Shown here: positions 36,364-45,594 of the stretch, piece by piece | Position numbering within the stretch: the stretch's first letter is position 1 | How the letters are laid out: the number at the start of each line of letters is the position of its first letter | DNA from: Pollutibacter soli | GTDB taxonomy: Bacteria; Bacteroidota; Bacteroidia; Chitinophagales; Chitinophagaceae | Reading direction: 5' to 3' | Assembly (NCBI GenBank): GCA_029269725.1 | Contig: JARJHS010000001.1 | Coordinates: 682,001 to 746,000, forward strand | DNA length: 64,000 nucleotides | Notes under the pieces: generated by a model | Told to the model about the DNA's origin: nothing | The model's input: the letters and a program-made list of their open reading frames with translations, nothing else | Databases searched by the model: none | Program-made: the position numbers and the translations under genes

Positions 36364-37395
36364 ATGCAAAAAAAAGTTTTAAGCCTTGCCCTCACGCTGC
36401 TATTTTCTGCGCTGTTTGTGCATATATCATACACGCAAACAGGCAAATCAACATCAAGGATCAAGACTATTATTATTGATGCAGGCCATGGCGGCTCTGA
36501 TGCAGGGGCGCGTGGCAAGTTCAGCACAGAAGCTCAGATTACTCTCGAACTTGCATTGAAACTTGAAGAGATACTTAAATCAGAAATGTCTGATACACGG
36601 ATCGTGATGACGAGACGTACGGACATATTCCACAATGTTCGTGAGAAGGCCAAGATTGCAAATTCAGAAAACGGAGATCTATTTATCTGTATCCACGTGA
36701 ATGCAGCACCGCCGAGGCAACACAAAGAACTCGTTCGTTACAAAACGGTAACTTATTATACCGGCAAAGGTAAAAACAGAAAGAAGAGAACCCGCAAAGA
36801 ACCGGTGTACAGGTATTGGTCAACTCCAAATCCAGCTCATGGGACATCTACTTATGTTTTCGCGGCTGACAGAGGTGATGAAAAAGCCAGCGGAATTCAG
36901 AATGATGTTCGTTTCGAATCTGAGGCAGAGGTTGAAGATGTTCCGGATCCTGAAAGCCCTGAGGCCATCATCAAAGCAAGGTTGTGGACGCAGAAATTTT
37001 TCAGAAACAGTATAAGGCTGGGTTCGATGATTGAAACAGAATTTGATAAGATCGGACGCAAAAGTCTTGGTGTGTTGCAGCGTAATCATAAAGGTATCTG
37101 GGTGCTTCAGGCAACAAATATGCCTGCTGTGTTAATTGAAACAGGTTTCATTACCGATGCTGAAGAAGAAGAATACCTGAACAGTGAGAGCGGCCAGAAA
37201 GAAATGGTAAGGGCAATGGCAGATGCAATAAAGAATTACAAGACGGTAATGGATAGCCCACGGCCGAGCGCAACCGATAGTGCTGTGGAAACCAGTCCCG
37301 CTACGTCTCTCAATAAAACCGTGCCACCACAAAAAAACAACTCGCAACAAAAACAAGTTGCTGCACTTACAAGTTCGTCATCAAAAAAGCGCTGA
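36364..37395 (+). CDS. N-acetylmuramoyl-L-alanine amidase (Amidase_3, AmiC-like)
   Basis: 343 residues with a signal peptide (SLALTLLFSALFVHISYTQ). The Amidase_3 zinc site is seen as IIIDAGHGGSDAGARG (His), the Glu in STEAQITLELALKLE, LFICIHVNAAPP (His) and the catalytic Glu in AVLIETGFIT. A Lys/Arg-rich insertion (GKGKNRKKRTRKEPVYRYW) lies in the middle and a Pro/Thr/Ser-rich tail of about 50 residues follows the domain. The enzyme cleaves the amide between MurNAc and the stem peptide during cell separation. It heads an envelope gene series with the MCE protein and OstA. Confidence 0.93.
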   Translation: MQKKVLSLALTLLFSALFVHISYTQTGKSTSRIKTIIIDAGHGGSDAGARGKFSTEAQITLELALKLEEILKSEMSDTRIVMTRRTDIFHNVREKAKIANSENGDLFICIHVNAAPPRQHKELVRYKTVTYYTGKGKNRKKRTRKEPVYRYWSTPNPAHGTSTYVFAADRGDEKASGIQNDVRFESEAEVEDVPDPESPEAIIKARLWTQKFFRNSIRLGSMIETEFDKIGRKSLGVLQRNHKGIWVLQATNMPAVLIETGFITDAEEEEYLNSESGQKEMVRAMADAIKNYKTVMDSPRPSATDSAVETSPATSLNKTVPPQKNNSQQKQVAALTSSSSKKR

Positions 37396-37504
37396 TAAGG
37401 CTGAATAGATGCGGCAGCCTTAAGAAGTTTTTCTATTTTTGTCAGGTTGCAGGACCAGCTCCTTTTTAACCCCATGCTGATGAAGTCCTGCGATATTTTT
37501 TTTT

Positions 37505-38494
37505 ATGAAGATATCTAACGAAACTAAAGTCGGTGTCCTGGCGGCAATTGCTATTACCCTGCTGATTCTCGGTTTTAACTTCCTTAAAGGCAAGAAACTT
37601 TTTGAAAGGAAAGATATCCTCTATGCTGTATTTGATAAGGTCGATGCATTAAATTCTTCTGACGCTGTAAAAATCAATGGACTCCCGGTAGGCAATGTTG
37701 CTGAGATGGAAGAGAGAGATCCAAACATCAGCGCGATAGTCGTTGGATTGCACATTACAAAAAAAATCAACATTCCTAAAAACTCCATTGCCGTAATCGA
37801 AGGAAATCCGCTGGGTTCATCATCAATTAATATTATCCTGGGTACATCTACAGAATACGCCCGGGATGGAGATACCATTCAGACCAATCCCTCTTCCGGA
37901 ATATTGTCAGAATTAAAAGGTGCACTTGGTCCGACAGTGACGCAGGTAAACGGCACATTGAAATCGCTCGATTCTTTGCTTGAGCAGGTAAGTGCCATTT
38001 TCGATCCGAAAACAAAAAATAATATCCAGGGAATCGTTGCTAATCTCGCCGTGTCAACTGCATCATTAAATGCACTGCTGAATGCACAGACGGGTGCTCT
38101 TGCGAAGTCGTTAAACAATCTGAATTCGTTTACCGGAAATCTGAAAAATAACAACGACACCATCACGAGGATTATCGGCAACGTCGATAAGTTGACTGGT
38201 AATCTTGCGCATCTTGAACTTGAGAAAACATTAACAAGTTTGCAGGCAGCAATAGGTAATCTGAATAGCACCTTAGCGAAAGTAAATAACAGCGATGGTA
38301 CACTGGGATTACTTATGAATGACAAAAAGCTTTATCAGAACTTAACTTCAACTTCAAACAGCCTGAATATTTTATTGCAGGATATCCGGCTTCATCCAAA
38401 ACGCTATATAAACGTTTCTGTATTTGGTAAAAAAGACAAGTCTGAGCCACTGATGACTCCATTGAGTGACTCTGCCACAAAAGTACCGAAGTGA
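37505..38494 (+). CDS. MCE/MlaD family lipid transport protein
   Basis: 329 residues: one N-terminal membrane helix (VGVLAAIAITLLILGFNFL), an MCE domain (GKKLFERKDILYAVFDKVDALNSSDAVKINGLPVGNVAEM and IEGNPLGSSSINIILG), then a helical region of about 180 residues with repeated SLNNLNS/NLNSTL units that likely forms a coiled coil. MCE proteins hold hydrophobic channels that move phospholipids between membranes, driven by MlaFE-type ABC transporters. Those partner genes are not in the window. It overlaps the OstA gene by one base (TGATG). Confidence 0.9.
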   Translation: MKISNETKVGVLAAIAITLLILGFNFLKGKKLFERKDILYAVFDKVDALNSSDAVKINGLPVGNVAEMEERDPNISAIVVGLHITKKINIPKNSIAVIEGNPLGSSSINIILGTSTEYARDGDTIQTNPSSGILSELKGALGPTVTQVNGTLKSLDSLLEQVSAIFDPKTKNNIQGIVANLAVSTASLNALLNAQTGALAKSLNNLNSFTGNLKNNNDTITRIIGNVDKLTGNLAHLELEKTLTSLQAAIGNLNSTLAKVNNSDGTLGLLMNDKKLYQNLTSTSNSLNILLQDIRLHPKRYINVSVFGKKDKSEPLMTPLSDSATKVPK

Positions 38495-40236
38495 TGAAGT
38501 CTGTTTTCCAATCAATGATTTTTCTTTTCCTATTCATTTTCTGCAGCAATGAAAACCTGAGTGCTCAACAGCCTCCGATTGTGCCTGCGGCAGCAGATAC
38601 ATTAAAACCTGGTACTGATACAGGTAAAATCGTAAGGTTACTCCGTGCCGATAAATATCGCCTTGTCAAAACCAACGACACAACAGAGCTGCATATCCTT
38701 ACCGGGAATGTACTCATGCAACAGGGCAAAACCATTTTTTCCTGTGACAGCGCTATCCAGGACAAGATTCTTAACCAGGTAGAGGCATTCGGAAATATTC
38801 ATATCAATGATGCTGATAGTATCCATACTTATTCTCAATACCTGAAATACCTTGGAAATACGCGGGTGGCTTATCTGAAAAAGAATGTAAAACTTACCGA
38901 TGGTAAAGGAGTACTTACGACGAATGAACTGGAGTATGATCTTAATTCTAAAACAGGAACATATTTCAATGGTGGTAAAGTAGTCAATGGTAAATCTGTA
39001 CTCACCAGCCGGGAAGGATTTTATTATGCAGATACAAGAGAGGTATATTTTAAAAAGAATGTAAGGCTTGTTGATCCTGAGTATACGATGGCTACTGATA
39101 CTTTGTTGTACAGTATCGAGAATGAAATGGCGACATTTGTCGCGCCGACTACCATACGCGATGGTCAGTCTGTTATTAAAACCTCAAGTGGATTTTATGA
39201 TCTGAGAAACGGCAATGCCAGTTTTGGTGAGCGGCCGATAATTGAAGACAGCACACAGCAAATCATTGCAGATAATATCAATTACGATAAGAAAACGGGA
39301 GAAGGTATCGCCGCCGGGAATGTTCTGTATCGTGATACCGCACAAGGTGCAACTATTCTTGCAGGAGCTACCCGTTTCAACAGCAATACAAAGGATGTTG
39401 TTGCGACAGAAAAGCCGGTGATGATACTGGAACAAAACGGCGATTCTCTATATATCGCTGCTGATACTCTGTATTCAGCCATGATGGCGGATTCCATTTC
39501 AGTTTATACTGATAGCGCGGTAAAAACAGATAGCCTGGTTGCAAAAAAAGATTCGTTACCGACAATTGTTTCTGACACTTCTCTAAAGATGGTATCAGCC
39601 GATTCTACATCTCCCATCCGTAGAGATACGATTGCTGGTCCTCGCCTCATTCGTAAAGAGGCGACTGATAGCATCCGTTTTTTCCAGGCATTTCATCATG
39701 TAAGAATATTTTCAGATTCGCTGCAGGGTGTTTGTGATTCCTTGTATTATTCAGCCAAAGACTCTGTATTCAGATTATACCGCGATCCATTGCTTTGGTC
39801 GATAGACAATCAGATTTCCGGAGACACAATCTATCTTTTTACAAAAAATAAAAAACCGGATTTGCTGATGGTTTTTGAAAATGGGTTTTCAATAAATAAG
39901 ACCAGGCAATCATTTTATAACCAGATCCGTGGAAACAGGTTAAATGGTTTTTTTAAAGATGGTAACATTGATTACATGCGTGCAAAAGGAAATGCAGAAA
40001 GCGTGTATTATATGCAGGACGCTGACAGTGCTTATGTTGGGATGAATTATGCAAAAGCTGATGCCATCAGTATGTACTTTGCAGAGAAAGAATTAAAGAA
40101 AGTAGCCTGGGTAAATTCGGTTGAAGGAACGACCTATCCTATGGGTCAGATCCCTGAAGACAAAAAGAAACTTCGCAATTTTAACTGGCAGGAATCCAGG
40201 AGGCCAAAGACAAAGACTGAACTTTTCGGATATTAG
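38494..40236 (+). CDS. OstA-like (LptA/LptC-fold) periplasmic protein
   Basis: About 580 residues with a signal peptide (SMIFLFLFIFCSNENLSAQ). Repeated short beta-strand units of the OstA fold occur through the first half: LHILTGNVLMQQGKTIFSCDSAI, AFGNIHINDADSIHTYSQYLKYLGNTRVAYLKKNVKL and GTYFNGGKVVNGKSVLTSREG. The protein is larger than E. coli LptA (about 185 aa), as usual for Bacteroidota. It is expected to bridge LPS across the periplasm toward LptD, whose gene is about 2 kb away and divergent. Start ATG 38494 overlaps the MCE stop codon; GTG 38491 is an alternative. Confidence 0.87.
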   Translation: MKSVFQSMIFLFLFIFCSNENLSAQQPPIVPAAADTLKPGTDTGKIVRLLRADKYRLVKTNDTTELHILTGNVLMQQGKTIFSCDSAIQDKILNQVEAFGNIHINDADSIHTYSQYLKYLGNTRVAYLKKNVKLTDGKGVLTTNELEYDLNSKTGTYFNGGKVVNGKSVLTSREGFYYADTREVYFKKNVRLVDPEYTMATDTLLYSIENEMATFVAPTTIRDGQSVIKTSSGFYDLRNGNASFGERPIIEDSTQQIIADNINYDKKTGEGIAAGNVLYRDTAQGATILAGATRFNSNTKDVVATEKPVMILEQNGDSLYIAADTLYSAMMADSISVYTDSAVKTDSLVAKKDSLPTIVSDTSLKMVSADSTSPIRRDTIAGPRLIRKEATDSIRFFQAFHHVRIFSDSLQGVCDSLYYSAKDSVFRLYRDPLLWSIDNQISGDTIYLFTKNKKPDLLMVFENGFSINKTRQSFYNQIRGNRLNGFFKDGNIDYMRAKGNAESVYYMQDADSAYVGMNYAKADAISMYFAEKELKKVAWVNSVEGTTYPMGQIPEDKKKLRNFNWQESRRPKTKTELFGY

Positions 40237-40533
40237 AAATTTGTGGATTGATAATCCTGTTCCCTGATCTTAAAACGGGCCACGGTCTGCTGTAATTTGC
40301 AAACACGAACCGATATTGAATTGCCAAGGAATTCTGGTGTCAGCACCTGGGTGGATTAAAGAGTCAAAACGTGAAATGTCCTGTACCTGGTTGACTTCGG
40401 CTTTGGTTTAAACCTCGCATCATTCTATTCTGCATTTCTTTAAACGCAGCTTTTCAACGAACAACGAACAATGAAGAACGAAGAACGAACAACGAACAAA
40501 ACCGCCAGTTCTCACTTAATCAGCAATCCTCAG
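40237..40533. other. Convergent intergenic gap with a GAACGAAC-type repeat
   Basis: The 297-bp gap between convergent OstA and nhaD genes has no credible reading frame. Its right part (40443-40512) is a repeat of AACGAACAAC, GAAGAACG and CCGCCAGTTCT motifs, the longer relative of 33284-33325. The left part (40237-40440) shows nothing recognised. Confidence 0.55.
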
Positions 40534-41814
40534 CTAATTTAAAATCATCTTCTGCAAAATAAAAAAACCTGCACCCGCTAAATATCCGCACAGTGCAAGA
40601 ATTGAAATTTTCTTAAGATACCAGAAAAATTCAATCTTTTCAATACCCATAGCAGCAACACCTGCCGCTGATCCGATGATCAGAACACTTCCGCCAGTAC
40701 CGGTGCAGTATGCCATAAAATGCCAGAAGGAATCATCCGTCGGATATTGTGCAAGTGAATACATTCCCTGAGATGCAGCAACCAATGGCACATTATCAAC
40801 AATAGATGATAACAAGCCTATGGATACTACTATCAGATTTTCATTACCGATAGCATCCGAAAGAAAGCCAGCTGCCCTGGTAAGCAAACCAATGCTTTGC
40901 AACGCGCCTACGCTTAACAAAATGCCCAGGAAAAACAGGATGCTTGGTGTATCAATTTTTTTCAGCGCAAAATTTACCGACAGTTTGTGTTTGTCCGCTT
41001 CGTCACGACCATGATGAATCATTTCAGTAACTATCCACATCACCCCCAGTGAAATTAACATGCCCATGAAAGGAGGCAAGTGAGTAAATGTTTTGAAAGC
41101 CGGTACAAAAAGCAGTGCCGCAACGCCTGATATCATAACCAGGTTCCGGTGTGACGAAGGAGCCATTGCAGCGATCTCATCGGGATCAGTTGCCGTTGGG
41201 GTCACATGTCCTTTTACTTTTCGGGAAGTCATAATCAGCGGCACAAGCAGACAGACCAGCGATGGTAACAGCACACTAAAAACGACTTTCACGGACGTGA
41301 TCTGGCCTCCGATCCATAGCATTGTAGTAGTAACATCACCAATAGGCGACCATGCGCCACCCGCGTTAGCAGCGATCACGATCATCCCTGCAAAAAACAG
41401 CCGGTTCTCTCTGCTGTCAATTAATTTTCCCGATAAGGTAATCATTACAATGGTGGTGGTGAGATTGTCCAGTATAGCAGACAGAAAGAACGCAAGAAAG
41501 CCGACAATCCAAAGAAGCGTCCTTTTGTTGGTCGTCTTTATTTTTTCCGATATCACCTGAAATCCATCATGCGCGTCAATCAACTCAACAATCGTCATAG
41601 CGCCAAGGAGAAAGAACAGAATTCCTGCCACATCACCCAGGTGTTCAAGCAATTGTTCATTGACCAGGTGAACATCGTTTGCTGAAAGTATATAAATCGT
41701 CCAGCACAAAACACCCGTAATTAATGCGGAAGCTGCCTTGTTGATTTTTATGAAATGTTCCCCGGCGATAGCAAGGTACCCGAGTATAAAAACAATAGTA
41801 ATCAGTTGTTCCAT
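40534..41814 (-). CDS. nhaD: Na+/H+ antiporter, NhaD type
   Basis: 426 residues with about 12 membrane helices of the arsenite/ion transporter superfamily. Blocks resembling NhaD are FFLLGAMTIVELIDAHDGFQVI, FLSAILDNLTTTIVMITL, ANAGGAWSPIGDVTTTMLWIGG and SSIVDNVPLVAASQGMY; the conserved Asp/Asn/Thr residues in DNLTT and DNVPL are those expected for ion binding. It exchanges Na+ (or Li+) for H+ and aids salt or pH tolerance. The next gene on the same strand, 57 bp upstream of it, is trxB; co-transcription is possible but a functional link is not obvious. Confidence 0.93.
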   Translation of the reverse strand: MEQLITIVFILGYLAIAGEHFIKINKAASALITGVLCWTIYILSANDVHLVNEQLLEHLGDVAGILFFLLGAMTIVELIDAHDGFQVISEKIKTTNKRTLLWIVGFLAFFLSAILDNLTTTIVMITLSGKLIDSRENRLFFAGMIVIAANAGGAWSPIGDVTTTMLWIGGQITSVKVVFSVLLPSLVCLLVPLIMTSRKVKGHVTPTATDPDEIAAMAPSSHRNLVMISGVAALLFVPAFKTFTHLPPFMGMLISLGVMWIVTEMIHHGRDEADKHKLSVNFALKKIDTPSILFFLGILLSVGALQSIGLLTRAAGFLSDAIGNENLIVVSIGLLSSIVDNVPLVAASQGMYSLAQYPTDDSFWHFMAYCTGTGGSVLIIGSAAGVAAMGIEKIEFFWYLKKISILALCGYLAGAGFFILQKMILN

Positions 41815-41870
41815 CAGTTTGCTTTGAAATCATGCGCGGATTTCAATCCTGGCCGTTACTGGTGCGATCT

Positions 41871-42818
41871 TCAGTGAATTCCCTTTTCGCCCAGGTATCT
41901 TTCCGCATCGAGGGCAGCCATACATCCACTACCCGCGGCCGTTACTGCCTGGCGGTAAATTTTATCCTGCACATCGCCGCAGGCAAATACGCCTTCTATA
42001 TTGGTTTTGCTGGTGCCGGGAACTGTTTTGATATATCCCGTTTCATCCATATCGATCCAGTCTTTGAAGATGTCTGAATTGGGCTGGTGACCGATGGCAA
42101 CAAAAAATCCCTGTACAGGAATCGTCTGCGACTCTCCTGTTTCGTTGTTTTTTATTTTGACACCTTCTACACGAAGATTACCTAATACTTCTTCAGTTTC
42201 TGAATGCCAGTAGATTTTTATGTTGGCTGTTTTAAAAACACGTTCCTGCATTACTTTACTGGCGCGCATTTCACCTTTACGCACGATCATGTGTACTGTA
42301 CTGCAAAGTTTGCTCAGGTACAACGCTTCTTCTGCAGCAGTATCTCCTGCACCAACTATTGCAACTTCTTTATTGCGGAAGAAAAATCCATCACACACAG
42401 CGCAGGCACTGACACCATTACCATTCAGTCGCTGCTCACTCTCCAGATTCAACCATTTCGCTGAGGCGCCTGTGGCAATAATCAATGCATATGATTCAAT
42501 GATCTTTTCATCATCGATCCAGACTTTATATGGCTGTGTGGTCAGATCCACTTTTGTTGCAAGCCCGAAGCGAATATCAGCGCCCATTCTCACTGCCTGT
42601 TTTTCAAAATCGACCATCATCTCCGGCCCTTGTATCCCATCAGGATAACCCGGATAGTTTTCAACTTCGGTTGTAATAGTCAGCTGACCGCCAGGTTGAA
42701 TTCCCTGGTAGAGCACGGGTTTTAGATTTGCCCTTGAAGCATAAATCGCCGCAGTGTATCCTGCAGGCCCCGAACCAATGATCAGACAATTTACTCTTTC
42801 GGTTTCCTTTTGATCCAT
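41871..42818 (-). CDS. trxB: Thioredoxin-disulfide reductase
   Basis: 315 residues. FAD-binding GSGPAG at 15-20, the redox-active CAVC at 139-142 followed by DGFFFRNKEVAIVGAGDTAAEEALYL (NADPH site), and the C-terminal GVFACGDVQDKIYRQAVTAAGSGCMAALDAE make the assignment secure. It transfers electrons from NADPH through FAD to thioredoxin in the cytoplasm. The frame is open from TTG 42824, but ATG 42818 (MDQKETERVN) is preferred. Confidence 0.96.
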   Translation of the reverse strand: MDQKETERVNCLIIGSGPAGYTAAIYASRANLKPVLYQGIQPGGQLTITTEVENYPGYPDGIQGPEMMVDFEKQAVRMGADIRFGLATKVDLTTQPYKVWIDDEKIIESYALIIATGASAKWLNLESEQRLNGNGVSACAVCDGFFFRNKEVAIVGAGDTAAEEALYLSKLCSTVHMIVRKGEMRASKVMQERVFKTANIKIYWHSETEEVLGNLRVEGVKIKNNETGESQTIPVQGFFVAIGHQPNSDIFKDWIDMDETGYIKTVPGTSKTNIEGVFACGDVQDKIYRQAVTAAGSGCMAALDAERYLGEKGIH

Positions 42819-42835
42819 ATTCAACGATAAGTCGG

Positions 42836-42843
42836 CAAAAATA
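42836..42843 (-). promoter_or_regulatory. Candidate -7 box for trxB
   Basis: On the minus strand TATTTTTG fits TAnnTTTG, 17 bp before the trxB ATG. No clear TTTG lies at the right distance upstream, so the match is partial. Confidence 0.4.
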
Positions 42844-42989
42844 CGGTCATTTCAGCGGATTGACGCTTGCCCCGGGGAAAGCGTGAATAACATGTGAAGT
42901 ACATAAATGCTCCCCGGGAGAAAAATAAATTACCCGCCTGCCAGGACTGAGAAATCCTGCTTTTCGTGTTGGGGTGAACGTTACTCTTT

Positions 42990-43418
42990 CTACGCCTTTT
43001 CTTCCTTTACCACGATGGCATTCTGATCTTCCGGATTGATCTTCCCGGCAGGAAATAAGCAAGCAGTCAGGATCAATACTACACTTACCATCATAAGCAA
43101 AAGACCTGCTTTTATTTCCGGGCAGTAACCCTGGTAACAAGCACTGAAACGGAGATAGACGACTATCGCGTAAGCAACATTTACTGCGCTTGTGAAAATG
43201 GCAACCCTTTTCATCCATACTGCGGGAAGCATAGTAAACAGAACGCTGATGCCGGCAGTGATGAGAAGGAATTTGCCAGGGGCTCCATAGATGTTTTTTT
43301 CTGAATAAAAGCCCGTGAAGTTCTTATCCAGATCGGCATAGTACGCCCAGGGCATAAAACAAGCAGCTACCAACAAAAGGAATGAAATGATGCCGATCCA
43401 TCGGGAATATTTTGCCAT
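42990..43418 (-). CDS. Small membrane protein of unknown function (142 aa)
   Basis: Four predicted membrane helices: IGIISFLLLVAACFMPWAYY, GKFLLITAGISVLFTMLPAVW, VAIFTSAVNVAYAIVVYLRF and AGLLLMMVSVVLILTACLFP, with a short acidic tail. Between helices 3 and 4 is SACYQGYCPEIKA, with two cysteines four residues apart that may form an extracytoplasmic disulfide. I do not recognise the family. It lies downstream of tRNA-Cys on the same strand, separated by a terminator, and 170 bp upstream of trxB; a link to thiol redox is only a guess from position. Confidence 0.7.
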   Translation of the reverse strand: MAKYSRWIGIISFLLLVAACFMPWAYYADLDKNFTGFYSEKNIYGAPGKFLLITAGISVLFTMLPAVWMKRVAIFTSAVNVAYAIVVYLRFSACYQGYCPEIKAGLLLMMVSVVLILTACLFPAGKINPEDQNAIVVKEEKA

Positions 43419-43430
43419 GGGATTATTTCA

Positions 43431-43460
43431 TTAAAAAAGCGAAGGTAAGATCCTTCGCTT
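43431..43460 (-). terminator. Terminator of tRNA-Cys
   Basis: AAGCGAAGG and CCTTCGCTT form a perfect 9-bp stem with a 6-base loop; on the minus strand a TTTTTTAA tail follows. It starts 2 bp after the tRNA. Confidence 0.88.
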
Positions 43461-43462
43461 TG

Positions 43463-43533
43463 AGGTGCTGAGCAGATTCGAACTGCTGTACAAGGTTTTG
43501 CAGACCTCTGCCTGACCACTCGGCCACAGCACC
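43463..43533 (-). tRNA. tRNA-Cys (anticodon GCA)
   Basis: A 71-nt cloverleaf: acceptor GGTGCTG/CAGCACC, D arm GGCCGAGTGGTCAGGC, anticodon stem GAGGT/ACCTT with loop CTGCAAA (anticodon GCA), T arm CAGCAGTTCGAATCTGCTC with TTCGAAT loop, and discriminator T, the base expected for tRNA-Cys. CCA is not encoded. Confidence 0.95.
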
Positions 43534-43629
43534 TGGTTGTTTTCGCCGGTTCCTTAAGGAAAAAGCTGCGCAAAAATAGTACTTTTAGCCATTACTCAGC
43601 AAATCGAATTCACTATATCCGGATTGAAT

Positions 43630-44511
43630 ATGAACAGGATCGGCGAATCAGAACTGATACTCAATGAACGGGGAGCAATGTATCACCTGGATGCACGCCC
43701 CGAAGAAATGGCAGATACAATTATAACGGTTGGTGATCCCGGTCGCGTCAATAATGTGAGTAAACATTTTGATTCCATTGAATATAAATGTCAGCACCGG
43801 GAGTTTATCACGCATACCGGATACATCGGTAAAAAAAGACTGTCAGTAGTATCGACCGGTATCGGCCCCGATAATATTGATATCGTAATCAATGAGCTCG
43901 ATGCTCTGCATAATATGGATCTCGACAACAGGGTTCCAAAAACGCAACTCAAATCTTTAAATATAATCAGGGTCGGAACGTCCGGTGCATTGCAGGAAGA
44001 TATTCCGCCAGACAGTTTTGTGGTAAGTACTCATGGCATAGGTCTCGATAACCTAATGCATTTTTACAGCGTTGAAACTTCTGTGGCAGAAAATGATATT
44101 CTCCAGGCTTTTGTGACACAGACTCAACTCGATAATCATCTCTCTTATCCCTACCTGACGCCCGCAAATACCCGGTTGATGAATTTGTTTTTCGGAGGGT
44201 TTCATCATGGAATGACAGTTACCTGTCCTGGTTTTTATGGTCCCCAGGGGCGCGTTCTTCGATTGGGCCTGGCTCAGCCCTATCTTGTTGATCACCTCAC
44301 TTCCTTCCGGTATGGAAATTTCAGGGTGACCAATTTTGAGATGGAGACTGCGGCGATTTATGGACTGGGGAAAGCGCTGGGTCACCGCTGTCTGTCCATC
44401 AGTTCAATTGTTGCTAACAGGATCACAAAGAAGTTTTCTGACAATCCGTCGAAAAGTATCGAGAATCTGATCGTTAAAACTTTAACAATTCTTGCGGGAG
44501 AAAATTATTGA
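43630..44511 (+). CDS. Nucleoside phosphorylase (uridine phosphorylase-like)
   Basis: 293 residues of the PNP/UDP phosphorylase family. GDPGRVNNVSKHFD is the phosphate-binding start of the domain, VVSTGIGPDNIDIVINEL and NIIRVGTSGALQEDIPPDSFVVSTHGIGLDN form the active-site core, and RVTNFEMETAAIYGLGKALGHR is the nucleoside-binding Glu-Met-Glu block. It cleaves a nucleoside with phosphate to base and ribose-1-phosphate; uridine is the likeliest substrate by resemblance. The ATG at 43630 is preferred to TTG 43624. It reads away from the tRNA-Cys gene. Confidence 0.9.
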   Translation: MNRIGESELILNERGAMYHLDARPEEMADTIITVGDPGRVNNVSKHFDSIEYKCQHREFITHTGYIGKKRLSVVSTGIGPDNIDIVINELDALHNMDLDNRVPKTQLKSLNIIRVGTSGALQEDIPPDSFVVSTHGIGLDNLMHFYSVETSVAENDILQAFVTQTQLDNHLSYPYLTPANTRLMNLFFGGFHHGMTVTCPGFYGPQGRVLRLGLAQPYLVDHLTSFRYGNFRVTNFEMETAAIYGLGKALGHRCLSISSIVANRITKKFSDNPSKSIENLIVKTLTILAGENY

Positions 44512-44672
44512 ATACCTTTGCCGGCAGCTTGCTGTTTTTCAACGAAATATTAAGATAGCCTGTGCAACCGGGCTATTACCTGCCTTGTCATATTGAATTC
44601 CGCTTAAACTCCATTTGCGTCTGGATAATGCATTTGTTATCCTTACGTTTTAATGAATGACAATTGTTGAAT

Positions 44673-45461
44673 ATGACCATTTCGTTTTATAAGTACCAGG
44701 GAACCGGCAACGACTTTATCATCATTGATAACCGGGAAACAATGAACGGACATTTCAGTTCTAAAGAAATCAAACATCTCTGTGAACGAAGATTCGGCAT
44801 TGGCGCTGATGGATTGATGTTGCTGGGTAATGCAAAGGGCTATGATTTTTCAATGAAATATTATAATGCTGATGGCCGTGAAGGAAGCATGTGTGGAAAC
44901 GGTGGCCGGTGCATGGTAAAATTTGCATACGATCTGGGTATACACAGACCAACCTATAAGTTTCTCGCAGTAGATGGTGTACATCAGGCAGAGATTGACT
45001 TAAATGGCATAGTGAGACTGAAAATGAAGGATGTAGAACAAGTGAACTACATCGGCGATCATTTTGTTCTGGATACAGGATCACCTCATTATGTAAAGTT
45101 TATCTCCGACGTAAATCGTTACGATGTTGTCAAGGAAGGTCAGTCTATCCGCAACAGCAAGAAATATTTTGCTGAAGGCATCAATGTCAATTTTGTTGAA
45201 AATATTGATGAACACACCATTTTTGTCCGCACGTATGAGCGTGGTGTTGAAGATGAAACATACAGTTGCGGAACCGGTGTTACCGCCAGTGCATTGATGG
45301 CTGCGCATAATGATACAGGTTTTAACCAGGTCGATGTTTCGACCCTTGGAGGAAAACTGAGCGTTGAATTCGACAGAATCGATGATAATAAATTCACGAA
45401 TATCTGGCTGAGTGGTCCGGCTGAATTCGTTTACAAGGGTGAAGTCGGGTTGAAAGATTAA
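44673..45461 (+). CDS. dapF: Diaminopimelate epimerase
   Basis: 262 residues. The two catalytic cysteines are in MCGNGGRC (Cys74) and SCGTGVTASA (Cys199); the N-terminal FYKYQGTGNDFIIIDNR is also diagnostic. The enzyme converts LL- to meso-diaminopimelate for lysine and peptidoglycan. The frame is open from TTG 44664, but ATG 44673 gives the standard start (MTISFYKYQGTG). A 161-bp gap separates it from the phosphorylase gene. Confidence 0.96.
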   Translation: MTISFYKYQGTGNDFIIIDNRETMNGHFSSKEIKHLCERRFGIGADGLMLLGNAKGYDFSMKYYNADGREGSMCGNGGRCMVKFAYDLGIHRPTYKFLAVDGVHQAEIDLNGIVRLKMKDVEQVNYIGDHFVLDTGSPHYVKFISDVNRYDVVKEGQSIRNSKKYFAEGINVNFVENIDEHTIFVRTYERGVEDETYSCGTGVTASALMAAHNDTGFNQVDVSTLGGKLSVEFDRIDDNKFTNIWLSGPAEFVYKGEVGLKD

Positions 45462-45594
45462 TACTTTAACATCGGGATTTCACGGGAATCATACCTTAGC
45501 GCGCAATTTCAAAAGCATCGTTCTTTTCATTTAAATCGTAATTGATTCAGAAGCCTTTGGCTGCTGGCGAGATTCTTATTTAATCAACTCACCC

